The position numbers and the translations under genes were made by a program. The notes beneath the pieces were generated by a model. That model was given only the letters and a program-made list of their open reading frames with translations, ran no database searches and was not told the DNA's origin. A stretch of 16,059 bases of DNA from Coriobacteriia bacterium (GTDB lineage: Bacteria > Actinomycetota > Coriobacteriia > WRKU01), in assembly GCA_009784095.1 (NCBI GenBank), contig WRDL01000021.1, positions 1 through 16,059 of the forward strand, given 5' to 3'. Below are positions 14,987 to 16,059 of this stretch, one piece after another (position 1 is the first letter of the stretch; each line of letters begins with the position of its first letter).

Positions 14987-15388
14987 CTCAAACTTTCCCA
15001 TGATGTTGAGGTCTTTAGGGGCGCAAACTTTTTACCAGGGTTTAGCAAGAGAGAGTTGGGTGAATTATTGGAGGCTCTCGGAACCGGCAACTCGAAGGTC
15101 ATTAAGGTTGCAGAAGAGGAGCTGCTCAACAAAGTGGCGCGAGAATATGTCGAGAAAGGATTCTTGAGCACTGATGTAGTTAAACCATTTAACCGAAACG
15201 TTGAATATACTCTCACAGCTCCGAAGGGTACAAGCGCTCTTGATATAAAGACTATAACTGCAGCTGCTTCTGAGGACGAGTTGCTGTTCAATAGAGGGTA
15301 TCGTATAATCTCTGATAAGGTTGGATGGAAGAAAGATGATTACGCCGATGCAGTGATAACTGTGGTTGGGAGGATAGTGCCAGTATGA
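14954..15388 (+). CDS. ADP-ribosyltransferase-fold protein, 5'-truncated at the CRISPR repeat (phage-like)
   Basis: C-terminal catalytic part of an R-S-E class ADP-ribosyltransferase. Visible motifs in order: VEVFRGA (Arg22), GFLSTD (Ser72-Thr73), the core NVEYTLTAPKGTSALDIK, and SEDELLFNRG with the E-x-E motif at 107-109. Such domains occur as separate toxins and at the C-terminus of SPP1 gp7/MuF-like phage head proteins. The first 11 codons are the CRISPR repeat itself read as TTG-ATT-GAT..., there is no ribosome binding site, and a stop lies at 14930, so the true 5' part is absent. Homology can begin only after 14986. The stop overlaps the start of the next ORF (ATGA), a phage-like arrangement. 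Confidence 0.72.
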   Translation: MIDNTSYVLINLKLSHDVEVFRGANFLPGFSKRELGELLEALGTGNSKVIKVAEEELLNKVAREYVEKGFLSTDVVKPFNRNVEYTLTAPKGTSALDIKTITAAASEDELLFNRGYRIISDKVGWKKDDYADAVITVVGRIVPV

Positions 15389-15540
15389 GCCAGGATAAGT
15401 ATGAGTGGGAAGAAGGCGATCTCTGTCCGGTCGATCCTGTCGCCTATGAAAAATACAAATCGGAGGTTAAGGCTGGTATGGAGAAGTTACGCAAAGTTAT
15501 GCGTGAAGAGGGGCTCGAACCCAAATCTGCGCATGTTTAG
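15385..15540 (+). CDS. Small phage-like protein, unknown function (51 aa)
   Basis: Starts MSQDKYEWEEGDLC, charged and probably helical, ends EGLEPKSAHV. ATG overlaps the ART stop by 4 nt with GGGAGG about 12 nt upstream, so translation is coupled. A strong terminator follows 20 nt after the stop. No family recognised. Confidence 0.6.
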   Translation: MSQDKYEWEEGDLCPVDPVAYEKYKSEVKAGMEKLRKVMREEGLEPKSAHV

Positions 15541-15559
15541 GAAACCAATAAACTAAACC

Positions 15560-15583
15560 AAAAGCCCCGCAAGGGGCTTTTTT
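15560..15583 (+). terminator. Rho-independent terminator
   Basis: AAAAGCCCC, GCAA loop, GGGGCTTTT followed by more T: a 9-bp perfect stem with a T-run, closing the ART / small-ORF unit. Confidence 0.9.
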
Positions 15584-15642
15584 GATGCCATAAATCACGG
15601 AACCAAGCCGTCATGCACGGCATTTCCGAAAAAGGAGAGAGG

Positions 15643-15945
15643 ATGAACCTGCAACTACCCGACGAGGTATGTATCCTCGACATCTCCTATCGTGTCGCAG
15701 TGGTGGACTCGATAAAAGAAGATGACCTCGTTATAGGTCATGTCGACCATCAGAGCCAGACCATCAGGATTAAAAGCGACCTGTCCCAGGCAAAGGCAGA
15801 GCAAACCCTGCTGCATGAGGTATTGCATGGCGTATTCAACGAATTGGGTGAGTATCGGATCGATGAGGATGAGAGGTTGGTGCAGAGCCTAGCTGCGACC
15901 CTGCACCAGGTCGGCTATCGCTTGCCCTTGCGGGAAGGGGTCTGA
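15643..15945 (+). CDS. Small HExxH metallopeptidase-like protein, phage-associated type
   Basis: 100 aa from ATG 15643, which has AAGGAG at about 6 nt (an upstream ATG at 15613 lacks one). N-terminal beta strands (CILDISYRVAVVD, GHVDHQSQTIRIK) lead to H58-E-V-L-H62 in TLLHEVLHGVFNE, then DEDERLVQSLAATLHQV, whose Glu may be the third metal ligand. This short ImmA/IrrE-like layout is common in phages and conjugative elements of Gram-positive hosts, usually with unknown role. Its own transcription after the terminator is likely, but no clear promoter is visible. No repressor gene is beside it, so a classic ImmA role is not supported. Confidence 0.75.
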   Translation: MNLQLPDEVCILDISYRVAVVDSIKEDDLVIGHVDHQSQTIRIKSDLSQAKAEQTLLHEVLHGVFNELGEYRIDEDERLVQSLAATLHQVGYRLPLREGV

Positions 15946-16025
15946 GAAAGGGCGCCCCCAGCAGCTGATTTCGATTTCTTGCTGGTGCGTCCGTCTCGCA
16001 GAACCGAGGATGCAGCTTTCGCTGC
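15946..16025. other. Non-coding stretch before the second repeat
   Basis: No gene seen. GCAGC-tttc-GCTGC forms a small hairpin at 16012-16025, ending exactly at the repeat. If the phage segment joins the array through a spacer, the last ~30 nt here would be that spacer. Confidence 0.4.
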
Positions 16026-16059
16026 GTTTGATTGATAATACGTCTTATGTGCTAATAAA
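16026..16059 (+). CRISPR. CRISPR-type direct repeat, second copy at the window edge
   Basis: Identical over all 34 visible bases to 14952-14985, in the same orientation, preceded by unrelated sequence (CTTTCGCTGC against GAACTTGAGT). The window ends within or at the end of the repeat, as assembled contigs often do at arrays. Confidence 0.72.

Noticed and set aside
14952..16059. Repeat pair as attL/attR of an integrated element
   Set aside because: The 1-kb interval has no integrase or recombinase and begins inside a truncated gene, and the left copy lies exactly at a cas2-leader junction; a CRISPR repeat explains it better, though this is not excluded.
1..16059. tRNA or rRNA genes
   Set aside because: No cloverleaf-like or rRNA-like sequence was recognised on either strand by eye; a covariance-model scan would be decisive.

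Overview
The window reads as a chromosomal segment of a monoderm (Gram-positive) bacterium with fairly high GC content, joined near its right end to an AT-richer CRISPR/phage section. The monoderm reading rests on two lipobox lipoproteins, a cell-wall sorting signal variant (PPTGD, hydrophobic stretch, RRR tail), strong AGGAGG-type ribosome binding sites, and frequent TTG/GTG starts. The overall style would fit an anaerobic actinobacterium such as Coriobacteriia, but this is an impression only; no rRNA or other phylogenetic marker is present.

Left region (1-5806, all on the minus strand): an amino-sugar uptake and catabolism operon. In transcription order it encodes an MsmK/UgpC-type ABC ATPase, a BadF/NagK-type sugar kinase, an AgaS-like SIS-domain sugar-phosphate isomerase/deaminase, a lipoprotein solute-binding protein and a MalF/UgpA-type permease cut by the window edge. 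Together they would import a sugar (probably GlcNAc, GalNAc or an oligosaccharide of them), phosphorylate it and deaminate/isomerise it toward glycolysis. A palindrome sits in the leader, an internal -10 box precedes the binding-protein gene, and a stem-loop separates it from the permease.

Middle (5889-9543): a 32-bp inverted-repeat element, then a two-gene minus-strand unit (HEMGH zincin-like lipoprotein plus a membrane protein with a Pro/Glu/Thr repeat). Divergent from these is a YdcF/DUF218 gene lacking its N-terminal part, followed by a CCA tRNA nucleotidyltransferase.

Right-middle (9619-13679): a membrane-anchored M20 metallopeptidase and a beta-helix surface protein with a GPD-repeat stalk and sorting signal (both minus strand), then a prolyl-iminopeptidase-like alpha/beta hydrolase on plus.

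Right end (13687-16059): type II cas1 and cas2 abut the hydrolase with no cas9 visible, followed by a 60-bp leader and one CRISPR-type repeat. Directly after the repeat comes about 1.04 kb of phage-like genes: the C-terminal part of an ADP-ribosyltransferase, a 51-aa ORF and an HExxH protein. A second identical 34-nt copy of the repeat then ends exactly at the window edge. Two CRISPR repeats bracketing a phage fragment whose first gene is cut at the repeat is the most notable feature. It is either a real large insertion into the array or an assembly chimera through spacer/protospacer identity. The second case would link this host to a phage present in the same sample.
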